Source: Microcebus murinus (lineage: Eukaryota; Chordata; Mammalia; Primates; Cheirogaleidae). From it: 64,000 nt of DNA. The position numbers were made by a program, and so were the translations under genes. The notes beneath the pieces were generated by a model, which saw nothing but the letters and a program-made list of their open reading frames with translations, was not told where the DNA came from and did not search any database. Shown one piece after another: positions 62,768 through 64,000 of the stretch; positions within the stretch are counted from its first letter, which is position 1, and each line of letters starts with the position of its first letter. The stretch covers positions 16,679,537 through 16,743,536 of the forward strand of contig NC_134107.1 in the NCBI RefSeq assembly GCF_040939455.1, in the 5' to 3' direction.

Positions 62768-63470
62768 GCTATGGTTTGAATGCCTCCCCCAAAACTCATG
62801 TTGAAATTTAATTACCACAGTGATGGTATTAAGAATTGGGACCATATGATATAGCACATCTTATATTTTCCTGGTTAGAGCTGGAACCCATACTACTAAG
62901 TGAAGTATCCCAAGAATGGAAAAACAAGCACCAGATATATTCTCCAGCAAACTGGTATTAACTGAGCAGCACCTAAGTGGACACATAGGAACTACAGTAA
63001 TAGGGTATTGGGCAGGTGGGAGGGGGAGGGGGCGGGTATATACATACATAATGAGTGAGATGTGCACCATCTGGGGGATGGTCATGATGGAGACTCAGAC
63101 TTGTGGGGAGAGGGGGGAAATGGGCATTTATTGAAACCTTAAAATCTGTACTCCCATAATATGCCGAAATAAAAAAAAAAAAAAAAAAGAATTGGGACCA
63201 TAAGGAGGAGATTAGACCATGAGGGCTCTGCCCTCAACAAGAGCGAGTTCATGATGAAAGCAGCTTCTGGCACCTTTTCCCCCTTTGCCCTTGTGCACCC
63301 TCTTTGCCTTTCCGCTTTCCACTGAGGGGCGATGCAGCAAGAAGAACCACACCAGGTGCAGCCTCTCAGCTTTGGACTTCACAGCCTCCAGAACCGTAAG
63401 AAATATATTTCTTTTCTTTATAAATTGCCCAGTCTGTGGCATTCTGTTACAGCAGCACAAAACACACAAA
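62768..63470 (+). mobile_element. MaLR/ERVL-class solo LTR with nested L1
   Basis: GCTATGGTTTGAATGCCTCC, CAGTGATGGTATTAAG, then (after the L1) AGATTAGACCATGAGGGCTCTG, CTTCACAGCCTCCAGAACC and AGAAATATATTTCTTTTC. No internal retroviral part. Confidence 0.75.
62847..63186 (+). mobile_element. 5'-truncated L1 3' UTR insertion
   Basis: Sense L1 3' end: AAGTGAAGTATCCCAAGAATGG, GCACCATCTGGGGGATGGTC, GTACTCCCATAATATGCCG and an A tail. Perfect 16-bp duplication AAGAATTGGGACCATA at 62831-62846 and 63187-63202. Same 3' UTR type as the L1 at 48735. Confidence 0.95.
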
Positions 63471-63772
63471 GGTGGTAGCCTTCCCAGCACAGCCGTTTGC
63501 CTCTCATTAGCCAGAATTCAGACACCTGGGCGTCACATGCCTGTATTAGCTGGGCACATGGCCACCTTGGCTATCTTGGGATTCTGCTTTGAGAGAGAAG
63601 AGAAGAGCGAATGCTGGATGGGGCTCTGGCAGTCTTGGCCACTCCTGCCTGGAGCGGAGGATGGCAGAGAACTGATGGCTCGCCCACAGCCCTGTTCATC
63701 CCACTAACAGATTGTGTGTGGACAGTAAGTTTGAGGTTTTTGGCCAACATAAAAAATTTGATAAGATTTTTA
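63471..63772. other. Unassigned intergenic sequence
   Basis: No gene supported. The 140-codon open frame at 63285-63707 starts inside the LTR and has no known domain. Confidence 0.4.
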
Positions 63773-64000
63773 TCTTAGTCATTTCAGCTGCTATAACAAA
63801 ATGCCATTAACTGCATGGTTTATAAACAGAACTTTTTTTCTCACAGTTACGGAGGCTGGACAGTCCAACCAAGATCAAGGCCCTGGAAGCTTCTGTGTCC
63901 AGTGATGGCCCACTTTCTGATTCATAGATGGTTCCTTCTTGCTGTGTGCTCACATGGTAGAAGGGGCAAAAAACCTTCCTGAGGTCTTTTTTATAAGGGC
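63773..64000 (-). mobile_element. LTR, MaLR-like, antisense, cut by the window end
   Basis: ATCTTAGTCATTTCAGCTGC, ATTTATAAAC-like ATGGTTTATAAACAGAAC, CTCACAGTTACGGAGGCTGG and GTGCTCACATGGTAGAAGG match the class at 24081. Continues beyond 64000. Confidence 0.7.

Overview
The window is nuclear DNA of a strepsirrhine primate, most likely a lemur. The clearest marker is a SINE present about 19 times: an Alu-like dimer whose two arms are joined by a short linker (around AATTGGCCAACTAATATATA) and whose right arm reads GAGGTTGCTGTGAGCTAGGCTGACGCC. That is the lemur form of Alu. No galago-type tRNA SINEs are seen. Old mammalian repeats (L2, MIR, L1M, MER5A, MER20, MaLR and ERVL LTRs) fill much of the rest. 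There is no bacterial, viral or organellar gene content.

Layout. 1-7.2 kb: a decayed antisense L1-type LINE broken up by MER5A and Alu copies. 7.27-9.39 kb: a processed pseudogene of translation factor EIF4A2 on the minus strand, with matching target-site duplications and a younger Alu inside its 3' UTR. 9.4-43 kb: intergenic DNA with no gene I can support, holding Alus, LTR relics, a 0.9-kb L2 reverse-transcriptase fossil, an interstitial telomere-like patch, a MER20, a small CpG-rich patch, L1 fragments, dinucleotide repeats, an Alu fold-back (38.55-38.90 kb) and a twin-primed young L1 (41.7-42.9 kb). 43.6-47.2 kb: an older paralogue of the olfactory-receptor (OR) locus, ending in a broken OR fragment. 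47.84-48.06 kb: a compact hAT-like element with a perfect 8-bp duplication. 48-55.4 kb: L1, LTR and L2 remnants plus a roughly 340-bp AAAAG/AAAGG array grown from an Alu tail. 55.9-61.0 kb: the second copy of the OR locus, holding the one intact gene, a 313-codon class II OR (60068-61009, plus strand) with a splice acceptor just before its ATG. 61-64 kb: MIR and LTR remnants, with an L1 nested in one LTR.

Only the OR gene looks functional. It would encode a seven-helix odorant receptor acting through the olfactory G protein in nasal cilia. I see no previously undescribed biological system. The points most worth a second look are structural: the RFC1-like pentanucleotide array, the Alu fold-back, the young-looking hAT element, the EIF4A2 retrocopy that lost its ATP-binding segment, and the tandem OR duplication. 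Family names are from memory of consensus sequences; no alignment or database search was run.
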